From Clostridiales bacterium (lineage in GTDB: Bacteria; Bacillota; Clostridia; Lachnospirales; Lachnospiraceae): DNA of 64,000 nucleotides. The position numbers and the translations under genes were made by a program. The notes under the pieces were generated by a model, which made no database searches, was not told the origin of the DNA, and saw nothing but the letters and a program-made list of their open reading frames with translations. The stretch spans positions 62,001 through 126,000 of the forward strand of contig JAGZHZ010000002.1 of assembly GCA_018366495.1 (NCBI GenBank), written 5' to 3'. Numbering within the stretch: the first letter of the stretch is position 1; each line of letters opens with the position of its first letter. Of this stretch, positions 26,782 to 36,200 are shown in pieces.

Positions 26782-26850
26782 TTACTCGGCTGCAAGTAAC
26801 CGATTATTTGCTGAATCCCAAATCTTTGCAGCTAACTGTTGTTTATTCAT
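26782..26850 (-). pseudogene. Tiny fragment resembling the N-terminus of HsdM (type I methyltransferase)
   Basis: A 22-codon frame reads MNKQQLAAKIWDSANN and then diverges to RLLAAE before a stop. The first 16 residues match, as I remember the family, the near-invariant start of HsdM DNA methyltransferases (MNKQxLAAKIWxSANxMR). No further hsdM sequence follows and no ribosome site is clear. It may be a relic of a former type I restriction locus or a chance resemblance. It lies in the 278-base gap between the crh-like gene and uvrB. Confidence 0.4.
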
Positions 26851-26911
26851 AATTTTTATCCAGTTTTATCTTTTATTATTTCAAAGTGCTTCCCCCGCTT
26901 AAGAGTAATGA

Positions 26912-26951
26912 CAAAAAATGGTGCATTCCCATCTGTATGAGGCTGCACCAT
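26912..26951 (-). terminator. Rho-independent terminator behind the crh-like gene
   Basis: ATGGTGCA and TGCACCAT form an 8-bp stem with an 18-base loop, followed on the minus strand by TTTTTTG. It ends the murB-rapZ-whiA-crh operon. Confidence 0.8.
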
Positions 26952-26995
26952 CTCTTTCAAAGCACTGTCTTATCCGCCATAGTTAAGGCTGATAT

Positions 26996-27250
26996 TTATT
27001 TACTGCTTAAATATTTTTCTATATTCAAAATGGCTTCTTCTTCGTCTCCGCCGTTTGCTGTGACGGTCACATCTTCTCCGGCCACAAGTCCCAGAGTCAT
27101 CATTCCCATGATACTCTTGGCATTTACTTTCTTTTCCCCGCTCTCCACATAGATCTCACTTTCGTACTGGCTTGCTACCTGTACCAGCAAAGCGACTGGT
27201 CTGGCCTCTAAACCACTTGGAATTTGAATCGTAATAGGTTTTCTAATCAT
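26996..27250 (-). CDS. crh: Crh-like HPr paralogue with Glu at position 15
   Basis: An 84-residue HPr-fold protein. Where HPr has the catalytic GLHARP, this protein has GLEARP, so Glu15 replaces the phosphorylatable histidine and it cannot carry PTS phosphate. Ser46 in NAKSIMGMM is kept at exactly the position that HPr kinase phosphorylates. That combination defines Crh in Bacillus, where position 15 is Gln; Crh there is a CcpA co-effector for carbon catabolite repression. The gene overlaps the end of whiA by eight bases, the same neighbourhood as Bacillus crh (yvcJ-yvcK-whiA-crh). A separate HPr with His15 lies at 11209. Confidence 0.88.
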   Translation of the reverse strand: MIRKPITIQIPSGLEARPVALLVQVASQYESEIYVESGEKKVNAKSIMGMMTLGLVAGEDVTVTANGGDEEEAILNIEKYLSSK

Positions 27251-28211
27251 AATGTTCTCCTCCTTGTTTTTCCCTTAGCTTTTCTGCTAAGTCGCTCAGT
27301 TTTCTCAACCTGTGATTGACCCCGGACTTTCCAACTTGAGGCGTTAAAAGCGCCCCCAGCTCTTTTAATGTTGCCTCAGGATTTTCCAGCCTGACTCTTG
27401 CCACCTCAGCAAGTCCATCCGGCAAATCATCCAGCCGCATGAAAGACTGGATGTATTTGATATCTTCTGCCTGCTTTACAGCAGCATTGACTGTTTTATT
27501 TATATTAGCCGTCTCACAGTTTACTGTCCGATTTACTTTGTTTCTCATTTCTTTCAGAATTCTGATATTTTCCAGATCCATGAGACTGTTCGGCGCTTCC
27601 ATTACATTGAGTATATCGACAATCTGAGATCCTTCCTTGACATAGACGACAAAATATCTCTTTCTTGTCACGATCTTTGCCTCGATCTCAAATGTTTTTA
27701 ATATAGCCTGAATCTGTGTTGCTTTATCTAACGATGCACATGCAATCTCAAAATGATAAAATTTATTAGGATCACTGATTGAACCTGCCGCTAAAAAAGC
27801 GCCTCTGATAAACGCTCTCTTGCAGCATGATCTTTGAATAATCATGTTGCTGCTGATAGATAAATTTTCTGAAATTTCCATATCGGCATCTAACAACTTT
27901 GCTGTTTTCAAAATCATAATTGTATCTCTATGATTTTTTACACATACAGTGACCATTCTATTTTTTTTCAAATTGGAATTTCGTCTAATAGAAATTTCTG
28001 TATCTATATTAAAGTTTTTTTTCAATAATGTAAAGTACTTTCTTGCAACAGGAACATTTTCCGTCTCAATATTCAGGCTATATTTCTCTTTCTCTGAGAT
28101 TTTGATTCCTCCGCACATACTGATAATCGCTGCGATCTCCGCAATCTGGCAATGTCTTGCCTTACTGAATTGTCTGGACAATTCTTCTTTTACCTGACTG
28201 GAAAAAGACAT
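27243..28211 (-). CDS. whiA: WhiA family DNA-binding regulator
   Basis: A 322-residue protein with an N-terminal LAGLIDADG-endonuclease-like domain (catalytic residues lost in the family) and a C-terminal helix-turn-helix (about 240-320, ending in GVNHRLRKLSDLAEKL). In Streptomyces it controls sporulation septation; in Bacillus it affects division and chromosome segregation. It follows rapZ by ten bases and overlaps the crh-like gene. The yvcK/glmR gene that usually sits between rapZ and whiA in Bacilli is absent. Confidence 0.95.
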   Translation of the reverse strand: MSFSSQVKEELSRQFSKARHCQIAEIAAIISMCGGIKISEKEKYSLNIETENVPVARKYFTLLKKNFNIDTEISIRRNSNLKKNRMVTVCVKNHRDTIMILKTAKLLDADMEISENLSISSNMIIQRSCCKRAFIRGAFLAAGSISDPNKFYHFEIACASLDKATQIQAILKTFEIEAKIVTRKRYFVVYVKEGSQIVDILNVMEAPNSLMDLENIRILKEMRNKVNRTVNCETANINKTVNAAVKQAEDIKYIQSFMRLDDLPDGLAEVARVRLENPEATLKELGALLTPQVGKSGVNHRLRKLSDLAEKLREKQGGEHYD

Positions 28212-28221
28212 TCTTCACCTC

Positions 28222-29079
28222 TCATCTAAGGATATCTCTATGTTCTATCCGCAATCCGTATTCTGTCTGATTTTTAAATGATTCATACAGCTGATTTGAC
28301 AGTGTAACAGAACGATGTTTTCCTCCTGTACATCCGATTGCAATGACAAGCTGATTTTTTCCTTCTAAAATATAATTCGGAATTAAAAATTCCAGAAGAT
28401 CTTTCAATTTCTGCAGAAAGATATGAGATACATCGAATCCCATCACATACTCCTGCACCTCTTTATCATTTCCTGTTTTCGCTTTCAATTCATCGATATA
28501 ATATGGATTGGGCAGAAAACGGACATCAAATACAAGATCCGCATCCGATGGTATACCATATTTGAATCCAAAAGACAGCACCGTAATCATCAGGTTCTTG
28601 AACTCTCTGTTATCTACAAAAATCTTTTCCAGCTCCTGATGAAGTTCTCTTGTCAGCATCTGACTTGTATCAATGATGTAATCTGCACTTTTCTTTAGAT
28701 ATTCCAAACGCATTCTTTCACTCGCAATCCCCTGTGCAACCCTTCCTGTACCTGCAAGGGGGTGCGATCTTCTCGTCTCTTTGTATCGCTTAACCAGCGT
28801 TGCATTAGAAGCATCCAGAAATAAAATTTCATAGTTTACACCCAGCGCCGGCAGTTTTTCCAGTTCCCCTTCCAGTTCATCAAAAGACTGGCCGCTTCGT
28901 ATATCTACTCCAAGCGCAACTTTACTTTTTTCGCTCTCCTGTCTTCTGGCAAGCTCCGCAAATTTATTCAGCAAAGGAATTGGAAGATTATCCACACAAA
29001 AATATCCAAAATCCTCCAGCATCTTCAGCGCTGAACTTTTTCCAGCGCCAGACATTCCTGTCACTACTACAAATCTCAT
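28222..29079 (-). CDS. rapZ: RapZ/YvcJ family nucleotide-binding protein
   Basis: A 285-residue P-loop protein with Walker A GMSGAGKS at 8-15, the DNLP motif near residue 33, and the C-terminal DVRFLPNPY and IGCTGGKHRSV motifs. In enterobacteria RapZ adapts RNase E to small RNAs that control glmS; in Firmicutes YvcJ binds nucleotides and has been tied to competence. It starts three bases after murB ends, and whiA follows at ten bases. The murB-rapZ pairing suggests a link with amino-sugar and wall-precursor control, by analogy with the E. coli role. Confidence 0.95.
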   Translation of the reverse strand: MRFVVVTGMSGAGKSSALKMLEDFGYFCVDNLPIPLLNKFAELARRQESEKSKVALGVDIRSGQSFDELEGELEKLPALGVNYEILFLDASNATLVKRYKETRRSHPLAGTGRVAQGIASERMRLEYLKKSADYIIDTSQMLTRELHQELEKIFVDNREFKNLMITVLSFGFKYGIPSDADLVFDVRFLPNPYYIDELKAKTGNDKEVQEYVMGFDVSHIFLQKLKDLLEFLIPNYILEGKNQLVIAIGCTGGKHRSVTLSNQLYESFKNQTEYGLRIEHRDILR

Positions 29080-29082
29080 CTT

Positions 29083-30030
29083 TTACCTCGTTTCTGTCTC
29101 TTTCTCTTCCTCGTTCTCAAACTCTCCGATTCGTTTTACTTCCGGCTCCAGCAGAACTCCAAATTTTTCCTTTACAATGCGCTGTACCTCTGAGATCAGC
29201 TCTAACACATCTTTAGCGGAAGCCCCACCTTTATTTATAACAAATCCGCAGTGTTTCTCAGAAATCTGTGCTCCTCCGACAGAGAATCCTCTCAAACCTG
29301 CATCCATAATCAATTTTCCTGCAAAATATCCCTCCGGCCTTTTAAATGTACTTCCGGCGCTTGGGCACTCCAGCGGCTGTTTCGACACTCTGCGGTTTTT
29401 CAAATCCTCCATCTTTTCAACGATTTCTTTTGGATCTCCTTCCGCAAGGGCAATCCATGCCTCCAAGACAACGTAGTCTTTTTCCCCTATAATACTTTTT
29501 CGATATCCTAAATTTAATTCTTCATTAGAAAGATAAAAGATATTTCCCTCCTGATCTAAGACAGTAGTCCCTTTTAAGACATCCTTCATCTCTCCGCCGT
29601 ATGCCCCTGCATTCATCATGACAGCGCCGCCTACTGTTCCAGGGATTCCTCCTGCAAACTCGAACCCTGTCAGCTCATGATCTCTCGCAAAACTTGCCAC
29701 TTTTGCCAACAGAGCGCCCGCCTGAACACGAATGATATTTGACTCCTCCAGAACAATCTCATTAAAATTTTTAAAAATCTGAATCACAATACCCCGAAAT
29801 CCACCATCTCCTACAAGCAGATTGCTTCCATTGCCCAGGATATAGTACGGAATATTCTCATCTCTGCAAAGTTCCACCAGCTGTCTCACTTCATCGACGG
29901 TATGCGGCATTACAAAATAGTCGGCTGGTCCGCCGATCCGAAATGTAGTATGGTCTTTCATAGGCTCTTCTGTCTTTACATATTCTTCTTTTACAATTCC
30001 ACATAACTTTTTCCAAAGATTTTGATTCAT
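29083..30030 (-). CDS. murB: UDP-N-acetylenolpyruvoylglucosamine reductase
   Basis: The FAD enzyme that reduces enolpyruvyl-UDP-GlcNAc to UDP-MurNAc with NADPH, an early cytoplasmic step of peptidoglycan synthesis. The 315 residues show the FAD-binding segment GNGSNLLVGDGGFRG, the catalytic serine in PSAGSTFKRP and the C-terminal glutamate in LLEPEVKRIG; this is the shorter type II form of Firmicutes. The ATG at 30030 follows AGGAGG by four bases, and the upstream in-frame extension to 30093 has no such site. It leads the murB-rapZ-whiA-crh operon. In its 180-base upstream gap GGTGCC at 30051 can pair with GGCACC at 30131, but I cannot assign a function to that. Confidence 0.96.
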   Translation of the reverse strand: MNQNLWKKLCGIVKEEYVKTEEPMKDHTTFRIGGPADYFVMPHTVDEVRQLVELCRDENIPYYILGNGSNLLVGDGGFRGIVIQIFKNFNEIVLEESNIIRVQAGALLAKVASFARDHELTGFEFAGGIPGTVGGAVMMNAGAYGGEMKDVLKGTTVLDQEGNIFYLSNEELNLGYRKSIIGEKDYVVLEAWIALAEGDPKEIVEKMEDLKNRRVSKQPLECPSAGSTFKRPEGYFAGKLIMDAGLRGFSVGGAQISEKHCGFVINKGGASAKDVLELISEVQRIVKEKFGVLLEPEVKRIGEFENEEEKETETR

Positions 30031-30209
30031 AAACCCTCCTATATTATAAAGGTGCCACCGAGCCTGCATCTTAAAAATATCTTCTGTTTTCAAGTTATTC
30101 TTAAATATGCAGTATTTCCTCTCTCAATGCGGCACCATTCATTTTGCTGTTTCTGTTTTATTTTTCTTCTTTTATTCAGTATACCAGAAAATTCTCTTTT
30201 TGCCCAGCC

Positions 30210-33134
30210 CTACTGTCTCTTTTTTCTCATTCTGCCTTCCATTGCGATCGTTCCAAAATAAAGTCCCATGCTGATGATCGTCAAAAGACTGCCTATCCAC
30301 AATCCCGGCGGTGTGTAGGCAAGTACGATCTGATGCGTTCCCGCCTCCAGATCAATTCCCATCAGCGCCTCTCCGATCCTGTACTGCTCTGCCTCTTTTC
30401 CGTCCACTGTAATCTTCCATCCATCATCGTACGGAATACTGAACATTAAAGTCCGCGGATTGGCCGCTGTGATCGTTCCCTCTATATGGTCATCTTTAAA
30501 GCTGGTAATCTCCATCTGTTCTTTTGCCAGAGCTTCATATACTTTCTCATATTCGTCCTGATGACAGATATAAATTCTAAGCTGAACAGGTCCAGTCTGT
30601 CCTTCTTTAAATGTAGCTGTAATATTTGCAAGCTGATCTTCTTCCATACATCCCAGATTATACATCTGATTATTGTAATTATTATATGTCTTTTGGTACT
30701 CCGGTGTTGATACTTCCAGTTTTTCAACAGAAGTCATCAGCTGTGCATACACCTGCGATCCTGCCGGAAGTTTCAGGGTGCACGCTTCACCGTCAACAAG
30801 ATCTACTGTGCGGTCTAACTTGATAATCGGTTCATATCCTGTTGTCAGATTGATAAACTGATTCTGCACTTCCATCGGTGTTCCGGAACGAATATCCCAG
30901 TTCTTCACATTTTCATCCACCATAAATCCCAGGGAGAGTGCATCGTCATTATAGAAAAGTCCATCCGGCTCTTCATAATCTACACGTTCAAACTGATATA
31001 ACGTTTCTGTATTTTCCTTTGACACAATATAGTCAATTCCAAACACATCATTAAATAATTTTGTCACGCCGATATATCCGTTTTTATTCGTACGCGCCTC
31101 TATACCGAGCGCTTTGCATAAATCCACTGTGGCTGCCGGCATCGTAGATGAAAACAGAACCATTCCATTTCCTCCAAGGAACATATTTGCATTTCGCATC
31201 CTCTGGCTGTCCATCTCCGTTCGGTAAAACAGTTTCTGCTCATCTCTTCGTTCTATCATCTTCCTGTACGCTGTCTGTTCTTCTACATAGCTGCTCTTGC
31301 TGACGGTCCCGTTGCAGCACACCCCATATACTGCACTTGCTGCCATCTCTGCCACTCCGATTCCAATGATCACATTCCGGATGACAAGGGCACGTTTTTT
31401 TCCTAGACGATACAGTAAGATCCAGATCAAATACACTGCCAGAAGCGCCAGCGTCACTGCATACACATACCAGGCAAAATCTCCTGTTTTTGTATACGTT
31501 GTGATGGATACTGCCACAATCGGCAGCAGCGCCGCCAGCGCCACACGCCATACCGGCAAAATTCGGATATGCTGAAATACATCGTATGATATCACTAAAA
31601 GCATGGCTATATAAATAAATGCAAATCGATTCGGCAGACCATTCTGCGTATGGAAACCATGCCAGATATAATTCAGAACATTGACATCAAAGCTGACATA
31701 CAAAAATGCGGTCAGCACAAGGTATCCAATTCGTTTTTTTAATGAAATATGCTTATCCAGCGCATATAAGATCACTAAAATCATCACTAAAACGCCGCAG
31801 TACGCATTCAGCCCTACCTGCGTGTCAGCGATTGTAATCGGTTCCACTGCTGCAAAATGCTGTGTCAGCTGTGAAAACAGACCTGTATACATTTTTATCT
31901 GTTCCGGAAATGTATTGCCGCTCGTCGATTCTGTCATCCCAAGCGCCATGTAAGCAGGAACAAGCACAATGGCGGCAATTCCTCCTGAAAGCAGCGCATA
32001 CCATCCAAAATTAACGCAAGAGCGGAAAAACTTTTTGATGCTTTCTTTCTTTTTTATACACCACAGCATCAAAAAATACAGGCATGAGAAAACACACAGC
32101 ATAAATCCGATATAGTAATTGGAAAACAGCGCAAAGGAAAGGGAAGCTGCAAATACTTTTCCGCTTTTCCCCTCTGTGATCTGTTCAATTCCAATCATTA
32201 CAAGCGGCAAAACAGCAATACTGTCCAGCCACATCAGGTTGAAATAATAGCCGATCATGAAATTGCTCAGTGCAAACATACATCCAAATAAGATCGGCGT
32301 ATAATTTCTGTCTTTATTTCGTCTGCTCAGATAATAGGAGAACAGACCGCCGCTGAGACCTATTTTCAGAACAACCAGCAGAGCCATCGCTTCCATCATC
32401 ATCGAAGTTGGAAATAATACAATCAGGAAATTAAGAGGGCTTGCAAAATAATATGCAAACGTAGCCCAAAAATTGATTCCCAGACCGCCGCCAAAAGAAT
32501 AGCGCAGAGATTCACTGTTTACAAGTTTTTCATGAAATTCTGTAAAAAACGGTAAATACTGATGCAGGGAATCGATGATCAAAATTCCCCTGTCTCCGAA
32601 TGGAGATACTTCATTGACGGCAAAAGCGATTACCATAGCAAGAGTTGGAATCAAAAATCCAAAAAGTGTATTGCGCTTTCTCCTTTTTTTTCTTGCCGCC
32701 TCTTCTTTCCCCAGCACAATGTTTTTCCGTTCTTCATTGAAAACGAAAACTTTGCTGAATATATAATTTAATATCAGTACAACCACCTGAATGATTACTT
32801 TTGATACCATATCTGGAATATTCCAGATACAGCTCATATAGACAACGCCGAAGACTTCGATAAACATGGTGGACAGGCGCATTCCGATAAACTGCCCCAT
32901 CTCGACCAGCAGTTCCCGTATTCCCGCCGTTCTGCTTTCAAAGACAAAAATCTTATTGACTACATACGCAAATAGAATGGCAAGAAAAATCGACATCACA
33001 TTTGCAATCGTGATATCAATATGTAAAAGGTATCGAAAGACTGCATATGAGACTAAATTGACTAATGTCGTGCAGCCTCCGAAAAAAATGTAGCGCACGG
33101 CTTGATTTTCAGCTATCTTTTTTATTTTTTCCAT
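30210..33134 (-). CDS. GtrA-YfhO fusion membrane protein
   Basis: A 974-residue polytopic membrane protein made of two known modules. Residues about 10-135 are a GtrA domain with four helices (AVRYIFFGGCTTLVNLVSY, ending in NYIFSKVFVF), the family that flips undecaprenyl-phosphate sugars. From about 155 to the end it is a YfhO-type GT-C protein with about 12 helices and a large extracytoplasmic domain. YfhO adds sugars to lipoteichoic acid in Bacillus and Listeria. The fusion would couple flipping of the lipid-linked sugar with its transfer on the outer face. ATG 33134 follows GAGGAGG. It lies 133 bases behind addA on the same strand. Confidence 0.9.
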   Translation of the reverse strand: MEKIKKIAENQAVRYIFFGGCTTLVNLVSYAVFRYLLHIDITIANVMSIFLAILFAYVVNKIFVFESRTAGIRELLVEMGQFIGMRLSTMFIEVFGVVYMSCIWNIPDMVSKVIIQVVVLILNYIFSKVFVFNEERKNIVLGKEEAARKKRRKRNTLFGFLIPTLAMVIAFAVNEVSPFGDRGILIIDSLHQYLPFFTEFHEKLVNSESLRYSFGGGLGINFWATFAYYFASPLNFLIVLFPTSMMMEAMALLVVLKIGLSGGLFSYYLSRRNKDRNYTPILFGCMFALSNFMIGYYFNLMWLDSIAVLPLVMIGIEQITEGKSGKVFAASLSFALFSNYYIGFMLCVFSCLYFLMLWCIKKKESIKKFFRSCVNFGWYALLSGGIAAIVLVPAYMALGMTESTSGNTFPEQIKMYTGLFSQLTQHFAAVEPITIADTQVGLNAYCGVLVMILVILYALDKHISLKKRIGYLVLTAFLYVSFDVNVLNYIWHGFHTQNGLPNRFAFIYIAMLLVISYDVFQHIRILPVWRVALAALLPIVAVSITTYTKTGDFAWYVYAVTLALLAVYLIWILLYRLGKKRALVIRNVIIGIGVAEMAASAVYGVCCNGTVSKSSYVEEQTAYRKMIERRDEQKLFYRTEMDSQRMRNANMFLGGNGMVLFSSTMPAATVDLCKALGIEARTNKNGYIGVTKLFNDVFGIDYIVSKENTETLYQFERVDYEEPDGLFYNDDALSLGFMVDENVKNWDIRSGTPMEVQNQFINLTTGYEPIIKLDRTVDLVDGEACTLKLPAGSQVYAQLMTSVEKLEVSTPEYQKTYNNYNNQMYNLGCMEEDQLANITATFKEGQTGPVQLRIYICHQDEYEKVYEALAKEQMEITSFKDDHIEGTITAANPRTLMFSIPYDDGWKITVDGKEAEQYRIGEALMGIDLEAGTHQIVLAYTPPGLWIGSLLTIISMGLYFGTIAMEGRMRKKRQ

Positions 33135-33159
33135 TTCATTCCTCCTCTTCTGCTCTTGC

Positions 33160-33255
33160 CCGCTCTTTGCTTAGTATACCTTTCGCCTGCAGACGATTTT
33201 CCATTCTGGCATAAATTCCAGCAAGCCGCTCTTTGCTTAGTATACCTTTCGCCTG
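33160..33255 (-). repeat. 30-bp direct repeat in the addA-yfhO gap
   Basis: Two perfect 30-bp copies (33160-33189 and 33226-33255) start 66 bases apart. On the minus strand the gap is an open frame in phase with addA: after the addA TAA it continues for about 45 codons through both repeats, each encoding QAKGILSKER, and stops with the TGA just before the yfhO start. The frame has no good start codon of its own. Confidence 0.75.
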
Positions 33256-33267
33256 AGGAAAATTCAA

Positions 33268-36200
33268 TTAATTTTCCTTTAAATCTTTTTCCAGCCAGAA
33301 AGAATACAGCACTTTTTCTTTTACCGTGCGTCCGCTGATCTGAGAAAGAGCACGTTCATAATAAGAAAGCTGCGTCTTATATTTTTCATACAGATCTCGT
33401 TCTTTCCCTTTTTCCACAAAATCTGTTTTATAATCTACAATCACATATTCCCCGTCTTCCAGAAAATATGCATCAATCATTCCCTGTACCAGGATGGTCT
33501 CATCCTCTGCCCATCCTTCTTCCACCTCAGATGCCTTGATTCCAAAGACAAATGGCTGTTCTCTGTACAGCTCTCCCCTTTCGTCGGCGCGTACCATTCT
33601 CTGACCGAGTTCGCTTCTGATAAACCGATCAATTTTATCGAGACGGATATTTTGTGCTTCCTGTACTGTAAAATATCCATGCTGAATTTGCTGCTCCATC
33701 TGTTCTTTGATCTGATCCAAGGAAGAAGAAGCCTTATAATCAAAATGCTGTAAAAACCGATGCAGCAGCGTCCCTTTTGCGGCCCCTGACAGCTCTTTTT
33801 TCTCAATGAAATCCGGTATGATCTCTTCTGGTTCACGCTCTTCGTACATTGAAACATCGTCTGGCTCTTCCAGCTCCATACTGCGTCTTTTCAGCTCCGA
33901 TACCGTCAGTTTTCCATGGATTTCTGCCTGATCTGGGAACGGATATGCTTTTTGAAAAATCTGATTCAGTGTTTTGTGAACAGATTCATCATAGATTTTG
34001 TCCGTCTGAAAATGAATCAGATTTTCCCGTGCAGCCATCTGTTCTGCCTGTCTTTTTACCTCTTCTTCCACAAAATTTTCGATGTTCCACACCTGTATCT
34101 GGATCGGAGCAGGATCTTCAAAAATTGTGTCTGTACACGACAGATATCCTTTCTTGTCCATCAGTTCAATTCCAGCCGGATGGCGTACCACGCTGTCCAT
34201 GATCCAGTCCATAAAAGAAGACGCGCCGGCTGTCACATAATATGGCAGAACCGTCTGAGAACATCTGGCTATATTGCTCCATCTCTCCAGTTTTTTCTCT
34301 AAATCTTCCAGCGCTGCTGTCAGAATCAGTTTCTCTTTTGCCCTTGTCATGGCAACGTATAAAATTCGCAGTTCCTCTCCCAGATTTTCCTTTTTTGCTA
34401 TTCTCTGCATTACTTTTTTTATCAGTGTAGGACGTTTAATTCTCAGTTTCAAGTCCACATAGTCACATCCGATTCCCAAATCAGGATGATATAAAAGACG
34501 GCTCTTTTGATCCTGCTGGTTAAATGGCTTGTTCAGACCGCATACAAACACAATCGGAAACTCTAGACCTTTGCTCTTATGAATACTCATCATTCGCACC
34601 GCATTTTCCTGCTCTGAAAATGTATTTGCTTCCCCAAAATCAATCTCATATTTTTGAAGACTCTCGATATAGCGCACGAAATGGAATAATCCTCTGTAAC
34701 TGCCCGCCTCAAATGCAGCTGCCTTTTCTAAAAGCATATCTAAATTTGCTTTTCTCTGTTCTCCTCCCGGCATGGCTGCCGCATAATCCCGATATCCTGT
34801 TTTCTCCAGTACCATCCATATTATTTTATGAATCGGCAAATAGGAAATGCTGGAGCGGATCTCTCTAAAGAGTGAGAAAAAGCTCTGCAGTTTCTCTCTG
34901 AGTTCTTCTTCCCCTCCTTCTTGCGCATAGCGCAGGCTGCCTTCATAAAAGGCTTCTTCTGGATATGCACTTTTTATCTTTGCCATATCAGAACCGTTCA
35001 GTCGTGCAATCGGAGAATTTAATACTGCTGCCATCGCAATATCCTGTCTTGGATTGTCGAGAATCTGAAGCATCGATAATATAGTCTGCACTTCGGGAGC
35101 TGAAAAATATCCTGTCTGCATCCCTGTATAGAAAGGAATTCCCATCGATTCCAGTACTTCCCCAAATGATTCTGCCCAGCCTGATACCGTCCGAAGCAGC
35201 AGTACAATGTCACGGTATTCTGCCGGTCGATACATCCCTGTCTCTTTATCCAGTATCATCTCGTTTCCTACGATTTCCAGGATTCTCTTTCCCACTGCCC
35301 GCGCTTCCAGTTCTCTGACTGTCTCCTGTCTTTCCCCTGTCTCTTCTTCAGACTTTTCTTCCTTTAAATCTGCAATCAGGATTTCTGTCTTAAAAAATTG
35401 TTCTCTTTCCGGGGAGCTTTCTGGAAATACAGCTCCCGGATACAATGCCGCATCTTCGTCATATGTCACTCCTCCAAGCTGTCTTGCCATAATCTGCTCA
35501 AAAATCTGATTTACACTGTGAAGAACAGACGCTCTGCTCCGGAAATTTCTGTGCAGATCAATTCTTCTGTTTCTTCCTTCACCGTCTGTGGGATAGCTGT
35601 GATATTTTTCCATAAACAGCTCTGGTCTTGCCAGCCGGAAGCGGTAAATACTTTGTTTTACATCTCCCACCATAAAAATATTCGGATTTCCAAACCGCTC
35701 TCTTGATACGCTCGTCAGAAGCATCTCCTGCACGAGGTTACTGTCTTGATACTCGTCAATCAGCACTTCCTCGAACTGCTCTGCAAATCCATCCGCTACC
35801 TCTGTGGGCACGCCGTTTTCGCCTTCCTGCCGGACTAAAATTTTCAGAGCAAAATGTTCCAGATCGTGAAAATCAAGTAAATTTTTTTCTTCTTTTTTCT
35901 TTGCAAACTGGCTGTAAAAGCGTTTTGTCAAAGAGACAAGCATTCTGGCTCCTTTTGCGCTCTGCTGCATTTCATACAGAATCTGTTCTTTTGTATCATA
36001 GAAATAATTCTCTTCCAGATCGGAAATCATCTTTTTTGCCTGATCTCTGAGCTGTTTAATCTGTTCTTTTTTCTGATCGGATACGGTTTTATCGCGTTTT
36101 GATGAAAATTTTGCAAAATTACATGAATTTGCAAAAAAAGAGGCAAATTCATCGTACGACTGACATTTTCCCATCTGTTCAAACATTTTCTGATCCTGCA

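Noticed and set aside
30040..30060. GGTGGCACC upstream of murB as a T-box core
   Set aside because: There is no stem I, specifier or terminator, and murB is not a tRNA-related gene. The match is a short chance resemblance.
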